Positions 7,818 to 16,600 of a stretch of 64,000 bases of DNA are shown one piece after another (positions within the stretch are counted from its first letter, which is position 1; each line of letters begins with the position of its first letter). Under the pieces are notes generated by a model that searched no databases, was not told the DNA's origin, and saw nothing but the letters and a program-made list of their open reading frames with translations. This DNA is from Paenibacillus baekrokdamisoli. Its GTDB lineage: Bacteria; Bacillota; Bacilli; Paenibacillales; Paenibacillaceae. Location: positions 62,001 to 126,000 of the forward strand of contig NZ_AP019308.1 of the NCBI RefSeq assembly GCF_003945345.1, read 5' to 3'. The translations under genes were made by a program, and so were the position numbers.

Positions 7818-7846
7818 AAAATAACATGTCTCGATCGAGACGTCAA
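7818..7846 (-). promoter_or_regulatory. SigmaA-type promoter of the agr-like operon
   Basis: On the minus strand: -35 TTGACG (7841-7846), 17-bp spacer, -10 TATTTT (7818-7823). The spacer is occupied by the palindrome at 7828-7841. Confidence 0.6.
7828..7841 (-). promoter_or_regulatory. Operator-like palindrome 2, inside the spacer
   Basis: GTCTCGATCGAGAC is a perfect 14-bp palindrome between the -35 and -10 hexamers, a position where a bound protein would exclude RNA polymerase. It shares its half-site with 7800-7816. Confidence 0.65.
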
Positions 7847-7893
7847 CATATTTAACAAAATATGAAATATTATGCCACTTGACAAGAATAAAA

Positions 7894-7915
7894 AAGAGGC
7901 CCTCTCGAGCCCCTT
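7894..7915 (-). terminator. Weak terminator after the 51-residue gene
   Basis: On the minus strand AAGGGGC pairs with GCCTCTT (one G-U pair), followed by TTTTTT. It is 7 bp after the stop at 7922. Confidence 0.5.
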
Positions 7916-7921
7916 AGGTAT

Positions 7922-8077
7922 TTATTTATATTGTTCATAAACAAAATAGGTAATTATTAGAAAAATAGTTACGCTTGTGAAGAAGATTAGGACTGATTTA
8001 AGCTCGCGTTTGGAGCGGATATAATCCGGGTCCGTATGCTCTGCTGCGATAATGTTCTTATTATTGTGCTCCTCCAT
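7922..8077 (-). CDS. Small single-pass membrane protein
   Basis: 51 residues, ATG behind a very strong AGGAGGGG site. A hydrophilic N-terminus (MEEHNNKNIIAAEH) is followed by one membrane helix at about 29-46 (VLIFFTSVTIFLIITYFV). I do not recognise the family. The strong ribosome site and the terminator just after the stop argue that it is real. It overlaps the 3' end of the upstream gene by 91 bp in another frame, which is unusual and suggests that the upstream gene was extended or has lost its original stop. Confidence 0.6.
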   Translation of the reverse strand: MEEHNNKNIIAAEHTDPDYIRSKRELKSVLIFFTSVTIFLIITYFVYEQYK

Positions 8078-8457
8078 GTGTACCCCTCCTGAATTGATTT
8101 GATTGAGGTGAGGGTACGTTGAGCGACATAAGTCGACCTATATTTATTCGGTTCGAGCCACTGTCTGAGCAGTTCTTTATAAATATCTGATTGATGCTTC
8201 CAATAGATATAGAAATCATAGACTATAGTGAAAATTAGAACAGTGATAATGATTAAGATTTTAACGACTGTTGGTATGGCATGATTAGGATTGGAATGAA
8301 CGACCGGGACCATATTTTTTATGGCAGTAGATTTGATTACAGGCGATTGTTGTCCGCTGTTTTCCACATAAATGGCATGAAATGGTGAGGAAAGCAGCGT
8401 TAGGGCAAGGACGAACAGCAGTTTACATAGGAAAGATTGAAAGCTGTTCATACGCAT
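7987..8457 (-). CDS. Hypothetical exported membrane protein
   Basis: 156 residues, ATG behind GAAGGGAG. It has a signal peptide or first membrane segment (about 1-28), an extracytoplasmic stretch, a second membrane helix at about 65-83 (VVKILIIITVLIFTIVYDFYIYW) and a basic C-terminal tail. No family recognised. The last 30 codons overlap the 51-residue gene, so the true C-terminus may once have ended earlier. Probably co-transcribed with that gene. Confidence 0.5.
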   Translation of the reverse strand: MRMNSFQSFLCKLLFVLALTLLSSPFHAIYVENSGQQSPVIKSTAIKNMVPVVHSNPNHAIPTVVKILIIITVLIFTIVYDFYIYWKHQSDIYKELLRQWLEPNKYRSTYVAQRTLTSIKSIQEGYTWRSTIIRTLSQQSIRTRIISAPNASLNQS

Positions 8458-8575
8458 CTAGAGCGCTCCCTTCTAGCTATTCTGAATGTATATTGTAACA
8501 CACTTGGGAGGAAGGATTTCATTGTAATTAAAAGAATTAATCAAGGCAAAGTAAAAGAAGGAGGTGCGGCTTCGG

Positions 8576-10351
8576 ATGGGCGTCTTTATTCAATCTCGAA
8601 GAAGCTCTATTTTCACGAAAATCGTGGTGACGTTCCTAGGACTGTTGACTCCGTTGTTTGCCATGATTTTCTTCATGAATGAGTCCGGTTCAAGTATGGT
8701 CAAAGAGGAAATCCTCAAATCGATGGACGCCAAAGTCGAATGGTACGTTAATTTTATTGAAGCCGACTTTGATCGCGTGTTGAAATTAATTCAAGCGAAT
8801 GTGAACGATGATAATCTGTTGAAGCTAAGTACATCTTCTATGATCATGACGCCTGTAGAAAGAACTTTTGCTATCAATGCCTTAAAGAGCAAGCTGGATC
8901 TCATTAAAACTTCTAGTAGTTTCGTGCAAAATGTGAGCGCATTCATTCCGGAGCTTAATCGTACGGTTACTTCCAACGATAATTCCATTCGATCGTTTGA
9001 CGAAGAACAGTACAAGGCACTATCGGTTACGACGAATCGTTATGAATCACCTTATCTGATGTGGAACAAGAGGTTGTTTATTTCCGTTCCTTACCCTGAC
9101 CCAGCGGTGTCAGGAGGGCACAAGCCAATCTTTTTATTAACGGTGGAAGTATCCGAACCTGCACTGCGTAGTACCCTAAAACAGTTTACTACGAACGGTG
9201 AATATGCGGTTTTCTCCGGCAATAAGCTTCTTTGGTCGATTGAAGGTGGGGAAGGTGAGCTGCGGGTGAATGAATTGGTGAATGGTCTACGCGCCTCGAA
9301 GATCAAGCTGAAGCGCCAATCCATTGAATTGAGCGGTGCCCAATACCTTGTCGTCTCCAAATCTTCGGAGAGACTGGATACGACTTTATCGGTACTTATG
9401 CCGGAAAAACAAATTTTCGGTTCCCTAGAGCGTTATCGTTGGTGGCTGCTGTTTCTTATGCTTGCATCTGGCTGTATCGTTATTTTCTTTGCCTTCAGCT
9501 TATACCGGATTATTCTTAAACCGCTGCGTACGCTCATCCGTTCTTTCAATAGAGTTGAACAAGGGAATCTGAAACTGGTTGTAAAGTATCCGCTTAAGGA
9601 CGAATTTGGTTTTCTGTATGAACGCTTCAATGTCATGGTTAAGGAATTGGATGTACTTGTTCATGAAGTGTATGAGCATAAATACCGCAGTCAGTTAGCG
9701 GAATTACGACAGCTTCAATCACAAATCAATCCTCATTTTTTATATAATAGTTTCTTTATTTTGCACCGAATGGCTAACTTGAAAGATAATGATAGTATCA
9801 TTCGATTCACGAAATATTTGGGGGACTACTTTCAATTTATTACGCGCGATGGTTTGTATGAGGTGCCGTTATCGTTGGAAGTGAAGCATGCAAGAACCTA
9901 TATCGATATTCAAGGCTTCCGATTTGCAGGGAGAATTCGGACGGAGTTCGGGGAATTGCCTGAGCAGCTCATGAATACGATTGTGCCCAGGATGATACTG
10001 CAGCCAATCATTGAAAATGTGTATAACCACGGCTTGGATAATAAGGTGAGGGATGGCTTACTTAAAGTCAATTTTCTCCAAACCATGGATGAGCTCATCA
10101 TATCGATAGAAGATAACGGAGATGAAATGAACGAAAGTAAGCTGCAATCACTCCGTCTGCTATTGTTAACGCCGGAGCAAGCAGTAGAAAGCACAGGACT
10201 TATTAATGTTCACCGTCGTTTGCAGATTAAATACGGGGACATGTGGGGCTTGAGGCTCTCCATTGGGAAAGGCGGAGGACTAAGGGTGGAGTTGAAACTG
10301 CCAATACGTAAGGAGTTGAACGAGGATGCATCGCTTGTTGATAGTGGATGA
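8576..10351 (+). CDS. YesM-type sensor histidine kinase
   Basis: About 591 residues from the ATG at 8576, 11 bases after AAGGAGG; a GTG inside the ribosome site is less likely. Order: membrane helix (about 12-32), extracytoplasmic sensor to about 285, second helix (about 290-312), HAMP, then the LytS/YesM kinase region with QSQINPHFLYN (phospho-His near 386) and a HATPase domain (IVPRMILQPIIENVYNHG, ending GLINVHRRLQIKYG). Such kinases sense extracellular saccharides and phosphorylate YesN-type regulators. The regulator gene overlaps by 26 bp, so the pair is translationally coupled and probably controls the ABC importer that follows. Confidence 0.92.
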   Translation: MGVFIQSRRSSIFTKIVVTFLGLLTPLFAMIFFMNESGSSMVKEEILKSMDAKVEWYVNFIEADFDRVLKLIQANVNDDNLLKLSTSSMIMTPVERTFAINALKSKLDLIKTSSSFVQNVSAFIPELNRTVTSNDNSIRSFDEEQYKALSVTTNRYESPYLMWNKRLFISVPYPDPAVSGGHKPIFLLTVEVSEPALRSTLKQFTTNGEYAVFSGNKLLWSIEGGEGELRVNELVNGLRASKIKLKRQSIELSGAQYLVVSKSSERLDTTLSVLMPEKQIFGSLERYRWWLLFLMLASGCIVIFFAFSLYRIILKPLRTLIRSFNRVEQGNLKLVVKYPLKDEFGFLYERFNVMVKELDVLVHEVYEHKYRSQLAELRQLQSQINPHFLYNSFFILHRMANLKDNDSIIRFTKYLGDYFQFITRDGLYEVPLSLEVKHARTYIDIQGFRFAGRIRTEFGELPEQLMNTIVPRMILQPIIENVYNHGLDNKVRDGLLKVNFLQTMDELIISIEDNGDEMNESKLQSLRLLLLTPEQAVESTGLINVHRRLQIKYGDMWGLRLSIGKGGGLRVELKLPIRKELNEDASLVDSG

Positions 10352-11948
10352 TGAGCCTTACACCGTTGATGGTTTATATGAGCTTTTGTCGGCAACCGGA
10401 CCCGCGGAACTGGAATTGTACAGGGCTTATGATGTAGATGAAGCCGCAGATTGGCTGAATCGAGTGAAAATGGACATCGTGCTGAGTGACATTAAGATGC
10501 CAGGAATGAATGGGCTTCAATTACAAAGCTGGATTAAAGACAGATGGCCAAGATGTAAGGTGATTTTTCTAACGGGAATGAAGGATGTTGGCTTTGTTCA
10601 ACAAGCGCTGCGCTGCGGCAGTCTGGACTATATTCTGAAGACGGAAGGTGATGAACCGATTCTTCGGAGCATCGCTGCGGCGATCGAGTCGCTGGAGCAT
10701 GAGAGATGTAATGAATCCTTCCTTCTTCAGGCCAAGGAGAGGGTGCGACAGGCACTGCCGGTGCTTCGTAACGACTGGTTTCGCGGGCTGCTGCAATATG
10801 GAGCAGACCGTGCGGGCATATCGCAATCACGGATGGAGGAGCTGGATTCACAGCTGCACGCGGAGCTGCCAGTGCTGTTAATGCTTGCACGAGTGGATCA
10901 TTGGCCGGATCATGTGCCTGGAACAGACCGTTCCTTGCTTCTATATGCCATCGAAAATATTATCATGGAGTATTTCTCCATGCATCGATTTGGCATCATT
11001 ACGATAGACGACAGCTATATTGCACTGCTGTTTCAACCGGGAGAAGCGGACGAGGAAGGTAATAGTCTGCCTTGGGAGGGCTTGCTTCGTTTCGCTAGCG
11101 GAACTGTGGAAACGGTCCAAACCACCTGTCTGGAGCTGCTGAAATTGCCCATTTCTTTTATCTGCAGAGAAGAACCTCTTGCGTGGGATAGGCTTCGTGA
11201 AACCTACTTGAGAATGCGGGAACGGCTTGTTCTGGGACTAGGTAATGGAGAGAATATGATGCTGCTTGCATCCGAGCGATATGTTGATGAGCCTATGGAT
11301 AGTCAAAGGGAGATGCTGGGGCAGCGTGAATGGCTCGAGCTAGCTTTGGAGAGCGGGCGGACGGAAGAAGCGCATGCCGCTATTGACGCTTGGTTTGTTG
11401 GTGCGAGTGATTACGCTGTTTACCTCGAAGCCTATTATTCAGTTGCGAGCCGGCTTATAGGTCTGGTGAACCGCTGGGACTGGGTAGATCGACTCGCGCC
11501 GCAAATATCACTTGAAAAGCTAATGGATATAGGCAGCCACCGTTCTTGGGAAGGGGCTGTTCATTACTTGCATGAAACAACTCAATACCTTTTCTCTATG
11601 AGGAGGAAGCTGCAGGTTGAGAGGACCCATCATATTGTGGAGCAGGTGAATCGGCAGATTCGAGATGGCCTCAGCACGGATGTATCACTAACCTCTCTTG
11701 CCCAAGGTGTGTTTCTGAATCCTGTTTATCTTTCAACACTCTATAAACAAGTGACAGGACAGAATATCTCAGACTATATTGTCCATGTCCGACTGGAAAA
11801 GGCAAAGGAGAAGCTAGCTGATCCGCACTACAAAATCCATGAGGTCGCATCGCTGATCGGCTTTGAGAATCCCGGTTACTTTACAAGGTTTTTTCGCAAG
11901 CATATCGGTATTTGCCCTCAAGAATATAGGGAGCAATTATATAAATAA
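10326..11948 (+). CDS. YesN-type response regulator (AraC output)
   Basis: 540 residues. N-terminal receiver with the phospho-acceptor Asp55 in IVLSDIKMPGMNG. A long middle region of about 300 residues is typical of YesN-like regulators. The C-terminal AraC double helix-turn-helix (about 440-540) includes VSLTSLAQGVFLNPVYLSTLYKQ and IHEVASLIGFENPGYFTRFFRKHIG. It partners the overlapping YesM-like kinase and most likely activates the binding-protein/permease genes starting 110 bp downstream. Confidence 0.93.
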   Translation: MHRLLIVDDEPYTVDGLYELLSATGPAELELYRAYDVDEAADWLNRVKMDIVLSDIKMPGMNGLQLQSWIKDRWPRCKVIFLTGMKDVGFVQQALRCGSLDYILKTEGDEPILRSIAAAIESLEHERCNESFLLQAKERVRQALPVLRNDWFRGLLQYGADRAGISQSRMEELDSQLHAELPVLLMLARVDHWPDHVPGTDRSLLLYAIENIIMEYFSMHRFGIITIDDSYIALLFQPGEADEEGNSLPWEGLLRFASGTVETVQTTCLELLKLPISFICREEPLAWDRLRETYLRMRERLVLGLGNGENMMLLASERYVDEPMDSQREMLGQREWLELALESGRTEEAHAAIDAWFVGASDYAVYLEAYYSVASRLIGLVNRWDWVDRLAPQISLEKLMDIGSHRSWEGAVHYLHETTQYLFSMRRKLQVERTHHIVEQVNRQIRDGLSTDVSLTSLAQGVFLNPVYLSTLYKQVTGQNISDYIVHVRLEKAKEKLADPHYKIHEVASLIGFENPGYFTRFFRKHIGICPQEYREQLYK

Positions 11949-12057
11949 CAATCTTCTTAACAAAAGAACATGCTTCTTAATATTGTTCCATTTCCGTCTA
12001 GAGACGTCCATTCTATACTTGATGTAGAAACATTCCATTTTGCCAAGGAGGATGTCC

Positions 12058-13806
12058 ATGAAACAGCAAAGAAGCAGGACGTGGGTCGCAGTATTGCTGG
12101 TTATGATTATGTGTTTTCTAAGCGCTTGCTCAAGCTCGGGAGATAATACAAAAGACACTAATGGTGGAAAAGAGAGTTCGGACGGCGGAAAAGAGAGTTC
12201 TACCAACACGAAATCCGATACGAATGGGAATAAATCTGAAGATACAGCAGTGTTAGATCCACTTGGCAAGTATGACCCTCCGATTGAAATTACAACGGCG
12301 CGTATCGTCAACGATACGTACAAGTATGATTCCGGCGAAGATATCGACAACAATGTGTGGACACGCTCAATAGCCGACAAGTTGGGTATTAAAGTGAAGA
12401 ATAATTGGGTCGTAAGCGGAGATAGTCCAGGCGGTCAAGGTGAGCAGAAGATGAATGTGTCCATCGCCTCTGGAGATCTTCCTGACTTCATTTCGGTGAA
12501 CGCTAAGCAGCTGAAGCAGTTGGTTGATGCCGATATGCTTATGGATTTGAGCGATGTATATGAGAAATATGCTTCTCCTTTCCTCAAGGACATTCTGAAG
12601 CAGGACGGACCTAATGCGCTTGCATCGTCAACCTTCGACGGTAAACTAATGGCTGTTCCGAACACATCCTCCTCGATGGATAATTCCATGCTTCTATGGG
12701 TTCGCAGCGATTGGCTGAAGAAGCTCAACTTACCAGAACCAAAAACGATGAACGACGTATTGGCGATCTCGGAAGCCTTCACGACCAAGGATCCCGATGG
12801 AAATGGCAAACCTGATACGATCGGTCTCTCACTGAACAAAGACCTATATGGCGGTTATGCGACCATCGATGGATTCCTTAATGGCTATCATGCTTATCCG
12901 CGTCAATGGGTAAAAGACAGTTCCACCGGTAAGCTTGTATTCGGCAGTATTCTGCCGGAAATGAAAGCAGCACTCGAGAAGCTGCAGGAGATGTATAAGA
13001 AAGGGCAAATCGATAAGGAGTTTGGTGTAAAAGATGGGGGTAAAGAGGCGGAACTTGCTGCATCTGGAAAAGCCGGCATGCATTATGGACAGATGTGGAA
13101 TCCGCTGTGGCCGCTTGTAGATAACAAGAAAAATGATGCGAATGCCCAGTGGCAATCATATCCTCTCGTTTCAGTGGATGATAAACCAGCCCAATCCCGC
13201 GTTAACCTTGCAGTGGGTACCTATTATGCTGTACTGAAAAAAGCAAAGAATCCGGAAGCGTTTCTGAAAATTATGAACTTGTTTGTCGAAACAGGCTGGG
13301 GCAAGACGACAACGGCAGACATATACGCCGACCATTTCACTAAAGCCGGGATTGAGCGCCACAAATATTCGCCGTTCCAAGCTTGGCCTGCACGCAAGAA
13401 CTTGGATATTCACTTACACATCAAAGAAGCGGTAGAATCCGGTGACAAGTCCAAATTGAATCCAGAGGAGCAGGATAACTTCAAACAGATACAGGCCTTC
13501 CAGAATGGTGAGAAGGATACCCAGCTTGGATGGGCTTACGATCAAGTATTCGGCACGAATGGTTCCTTCAAAGTTATCAATGATTACGTTTCGAACAATA
13601 TGATCCTGCAAAATGAATTCTACGGTGCGCCAACCGCTACTATGGTGGAAAAGGACGCAACACTGCAGAAGATGGAGCTTGAAGTGTTCACGAAGATCAT
13701 CCTTGGCGACCCTGTCAGCAACTTTGATAAATTTGTGCAAGATTGGAAGAAGCTTGGCGGAGACCAAATAACACAAGAAGTAAACGATTGGTACGCGAGC
13801 AAATAA
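12058..13806 (+). CDS. ABC importer sugar-binding lipoprotein (LplA-like)
   Basis: 582 residues from the ATG at 12058, eight bases after AAGGAGG; earlier in-frame starts would spoil the signal peptide. The signal peptide ends in a lipobox (LSAC), followed by a Ser/Asp/Lys/Gly-rich linker and a large extracellular binding domain (family 1, LplA/YtcQ type) with an EF-hand-like DPDGNGKPDTIG loop near residue 250 that could bind calcium. It should deliver an oligo- or polysaccharide fragment to the two permeases encoded next. No ATPase gene is in the cluster, as is usual for this family, which shares a general MsmX-type ATPase. Confidence 0.9.
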   Translation: MKQQRSRTWVAVLLVMIMCFLSACSSSGDNTKDTNGGKESSDGGKESSTNTKSDTNGNKSEDTAVLDPLGKYDPPIEITTARIVNDTYKYDSGEDIDNNVWTRSIADKLGIKVKNNWVVSGDSPGGQGEQKMNVSIASGDLPDFISVNAKQLKQLVDADMLMDLSDVYEKYASPFLKDILKQDGPNALASSTFDGKLMAVPNTSSSMDNSMLLWVRSDWLKKLNLPEPKTMNDVLAISEAFTTKDPDGNGKPDTIGLSLNKDLYGGYATIDGFLNGYHAYPRQWVKDSSTGKLVFGSILPEMKAALEKLQEMYKKGQIDKEFGVKDGGKEAELAASGKAGMHYGQMWNPLWPLVDNKKNDANAQWQSYPLVSVDDKPAQSRVNLAVGTYYAVLKKAKNPEAFLKIMNLFVETGWGKTTTADIYADHFTKAGIERHKYSPFQAWPARKNLDIHLHIKEAVESGDKSKLNPEEQDNFKQIQAFQNGEKDTQLGWAYDQVFGTNGSFKVINDYVSNNMILQNEFYGAPTATMVEKDATLQKMELEVFTKIILGDPVSNFDKFVQDWKKLGGDQITQEVNDWYASK

Positions 13807-13885
13807 ACAAGAAAGAGCATTGGAGGGAAGCAATAAGAGCACTGGAGGGAAGCAATAGCTTGAAGTCTTCCCTCCTTTTCTTGTT
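13806..13885 (+). promoter_or_regulatory. Intercistronic hairpin between binding protein and permeases
   Basis: Starting at the stop codon, AACAAGAA pairs with TTCTTGTT, and GGAGGGAAG pairs with CTTCCCTCC. The second pairing has two possible left arms because the arm is duplicated (13814-13857). A partial T-run follows. Such structures commonly stabilise the upstream binding-protein mRNA or let only part of transcription through to the permeases. Confidence 0.7.
13814..13857 (+). repeat. Tandem 22-bp direct repeat
   Basis: Two adjacent 22-bp copies (13814-13835 and 13836-13857) differ at one base (GCATTGG versus GCACTGG). Each holds one possible left arm of the hairpin. Confidence 0.9.
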
Positions 13886-13912
13886 AAGAGTTAACCGTAA
13901 GGAGGTAGCAGA

Positions 13913-14812
13913 ATGTTAAGTAAATTGAAATCACCCTACTGGCCGCTGCATCTGATGCTGCTGCCGGGGCTCATTCTAGTACTCGTGTACAGTTATGGCC
14001 CAATGCTGGGCATTGTCATTGCATTTCAGAAGTTCATGCCGGCAAAAGGGGTTTTCGACTCCAAATGGGCGGGGTTGGATAATTTCAGGTATGTGCTGGA
14101 GCTGCCGGATTCTTCGCGTGTGTTATGGAATACCGTCATCATTGCTTTCTTGAAAATCGTTATTGGATTTATTGTCCCAATCATCGTGGCGCTGCTATTA
14201 AACGAGGTCCGCAAGGAGGTTTTTAAGCGGAGCATTCAGACATTGGTATATTTGCCCCATTTTCTCTCGTGGATTATTCTTGGAGGCATTCTTATTGATG
14301 TGCTGTCCCCTTCTTCAGGGATCCTTAACCAGTTACTTGGATGGTTTGGTATTTCACCGATTTACTTTTTGGGAGACAATTCATGGTTCAAGCCCGTTCT
14401 TGTCATAACGGATGTGTGGAAAGAGTTCGGGTTTAATACCATTGTATATTTGGCAGCATTAACGAGCATTAATCCTGCTTTATACGAAGCGGCCATTGTG
14501 GATGGTGCGGGACGTTGGAAGCAGACCTGGCACATTACAATGCCAGGGATGCTGCCGATTATTGTGCTGACACTCACGTTAAGTATGGGCAGCGTTTTAA
14601 ATGCAGGATTTGATCAGGTTTTTAATCTCTATAGCCCGCAGGTTTATGAATCCGGTGACATTCTTGACACATTCGTCTATCGAATTGGTCTTGTCGATGC
14701 ACAATACGGTGTAGCCACCGCCGTCGGCTTATTTAAATCAATTGTATCTTTCGTATTTATTTCGGTTTCCTATTATCTGGCATATCGCTTGGCTAATTAC
14801 CGCATCTTCTAG
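13913..14812 (+). CDS. Sugar ABC permease, LplB-like
   Basis: 299 residues, ATG behind GTAAGGAGG. About six membrane helices; the cytoplasmic EAA loop that docks the ATPase reads YEAAIVDGAGRWKQTWHITMPGM near residue 190. It belongs to the LplB/YteP subgroup of binding-protein-dependent permeases and pairs with the permease encoded 18 bp downstream. Confidence 0.92.
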   Translation: MLSKLKSPYWPLHLMLLPGLILVLVYSYGPMLGIVIAFQKFMPAKGVFDSKWAGLDNFRYVLELPDSSRVLWNTVIIAFLKIVIGFIVPIIVALLLNEVRKEVFKRSIQTLVYLPHFLSWIILGGILIDVLSPSSGILNQLLGWFGISPIYFLGDNSWFKPVLVITDVWKEFGFNTIVYLAALTSINPALYEAAIVDGAGRWKQTWHITMPGMLPIIVLTLTLSMGSVLNAGFDQVFNLYSPQVYESGDILDTFVYRIGLVDAQYGVATAVGLFKSIVSFVFISVSYYLAYRLANYRIF

Positions 14813-14830
14813 CGTGAAGGAGGGATAAAC

Positions 14831-15715
14831 ATGGTCGAACATGCAACGCTGGGAAGAAAAATATTTGTAAGCTTCAACTATACGCTGTTAAGTGTATTAT
14901 CGATCTTATGTTTGCTGCCTCTGATTCACGTCTTAGCCGTTTCGTTCAGCTCAAGCTCGGCGGCTACTGCGGGATTGGTCAAGCTTTGGCCGGTGGGATT
15001 TACGATGAGCTCCTATGATTTTGTTTTGGCAAAACCCGCCTTTCTGAAGTCTATTGGAGTGTCACTGCAGCGAGTTGCTATCGGGGTCACTGTCAATATG
15101 CTCTTGACGATTCTTATTGCCTATCCTTTATCTAAGGAAGTCAGCAAATTTCCCTACCGCACCGCTTATGTATGGATTTTTGTTGTTACTATTCTCTTTC
15201 AAGGGGGTCTCATTCCGCTCTACATGATGGTGAGCTACACGGCAATCAGAGATACGATCTGGGCGATGGTCCTTCCCTCTGCTGTCCCAGTGTTTAACGT
15301 GGTGCTGCTGCTTAATTTCTTCCGCGGGCTGCCCAAAGAGCTGGAAGAGGCGGCTTTTATAGATGGTGCGGGACATTGGACTACGCTTTGGAGGGTCATC
15401 GTACCGCTGTCAGCGCCAGCTCTAGCAACCATTACGCTGTTTGCCACGGTTGGCCATTGGAACTCCTGGTTCGATGGATTAATATTCATGGATTCACCGA
15501 AGCATTATCCTTTGCAAAGCTATTTGCAAACCGTTGTTATTAATCGCGATCTCAGTCTTGTATCTTCAGCGGATATGAAAGCCCTTGCGGAGGTTAGTGA
15601 CCGGACAGCCAAAGCTGCACAGATTTTCCTAGGCGCGCTGCCAATTTTACTGGTATATCCGTTTCTACAGAGGTTTTTTATGAAAGGAATCGTACTTGGG
15701 AGCGTAAAGGAGTAG
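14831..15715 (+). CDS. Sugar ABC permease, LplC/YtcP-like
   Basis: 294 residues, ATG behind GAAGGAGGG. Six membrane helices; the EAA loop reads LEEAAFIDGAGHWTTLWRVIVPL near residue 175. It is the second half of the permease heterodimer and the last gene of the operon; a terminator follows at 15810. Confidence 0.92.
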   Translation: MVEHATLGRKIFVSFNYTLLSVLSILCLLPLIHVLAVSFSSSSAATAGLVKLWPVGFTMSSYDFVLAKPAFLKSIGVSLQRVAIGVTVNMLLTILIAYPLSKEVSKFPYRTAYVWIFVVTILFQGGLIPLYMMVSYTAIRDTIWAMVLPSAVPVFNVVLLLNFFRGLPKELEEAAFIDGAGHWTTLWRVIVPLSAPALATITLFATVGHWNSWFDGLIFMDSPKHYPLQSYLQTVVINRDLSLVSSADMKALAEVSDRTAKAAQIFLGALPILLVYPFLQRFFMKGIVLGSVKE

Positions 15716-15809
15716 GCAGGACGATTTATCCTTCACGTTAATGTTACCTGATGGCTCAAAGTCCTATTTGTTGATGGTGGGCCTTTCTCTGCAAGCTGTT
15801 CCTACTATA

Positions 15810-15845
15810 AAAGTTGATTCGCTTGCTGAATCAACTTTTTCCTTT
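15810..15845 (+). terminator. Intrinsic terminator of the ABC importer operon
   Basis: AGTTGATTC pairs with GAATCAACT, then TTTTTCCTTTT. Confidence 0.9.
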
Positions 15846-15962
15846 TAGTATCCAAATAAATTAAATGTTGTGTATTATAAAATAAATATGATACATTAAT
15901 TATTGAATAAGACATCATAAATATCGAATGAGTTGCTTTAATGCGATTTTGATGTCAAGGGA

Positions 15963-16586
15963 GTGATTTTCATTACATTGTCTGCAAGACAACGCGAAAT
16001 ATTGAAGTTAGTGAAAACGCACGCTCCGATAACGGGTGATCAACTTTCTGAGATGATAGGGATTGGCAAGTCTACACTTCGAGCGGATCTTTCTCTGCTT
16101 GTTATGCTTAGACTCCTAGAAGCGAAGCCGAAGGTCGGTTATTTTCTGGGAGATGCTGAGAATAGCAAGGATTCGGTGCTCAAGCGTTGGGAGGGTGCCA
16201 AGGTAAAAGATGTACAAGGTATGCCGGTGAATGTCTCAGAGACTCTGTCCGTTCATGATGCTGTCATTTCTCTATTCATGGGAAATGCGGAGGCGCTCAC
16301 AGTAGTTGATGATAATCAGCATTTTGTCGGCGTCGTAACGCCCAAAGATTTACTTAAGGTGACGCTAGGTCATTCTAATGCAGCAGCGATACCTGTCAGC
16401 ATGGCGATGAATAGATTGCCCGCCGTTGTCGCCGTTCGTGCGGAACAGCCTTTATTAGAAGCCGTAAATAAGATGCTCGTCCAAGAGCTGGATGGTCTTC
16501 CCGTTGTAACGGATTTGCGAAAGCAGCAAGTGGAAGTAATAGGTTGGATTAGCAAAACGAATATCCTCCGCTGGATGACGGAATAA
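15963..16586 (+). CDS. ccpN: CcpN-like gluconeogenic repressor (HTH plus CBS)
   Basis: About 207 residues from GTG at 15963. That GTG lies inside the ribosome site AAGGGAGTGA, so a TTG at 15978 is a real alternative. N-terminal helix-turn-helix (LSARQREILKLVKTHAPITGDQLSEMIG, then STLRADLSLL), then two CBS domains (about 70-200), which bind adenine nucleotides in this family. In Bacillus CcpN represses gapB and pckA during glycolytic growth. The next gene is the PPDK regulatory protein, exactly as in the Bacillus ccpN-yqfL pair. Confidence 0.88.
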   Translation: MIFITLSARQREILKLVKTHAPITGDQLSEMIGIGKSTLRADLSLLVMLRLLEAKPKVGYFLGDAENSKDSVLKRWEGAKVKDVQGMPVNVSETLSVHDAVISLFMGNAEALTVVDDNQHFVGVVTPKDLLKVTLGHSNAAAIPVSMAMNRLPAVVAVRAEQPLLEAVNKMLVQELDGLPVVTDLRKQQVEVIGWISKTNILRWMTE

Positions 16587-16600
16587 GGGAGCTATAGAAG

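Noticed and set aside
13814..13857. CRISPR or iteron array
   Set aside because: Two adjacent 22-bp copies without spacers or a replication gene; the hairpin role explains them.
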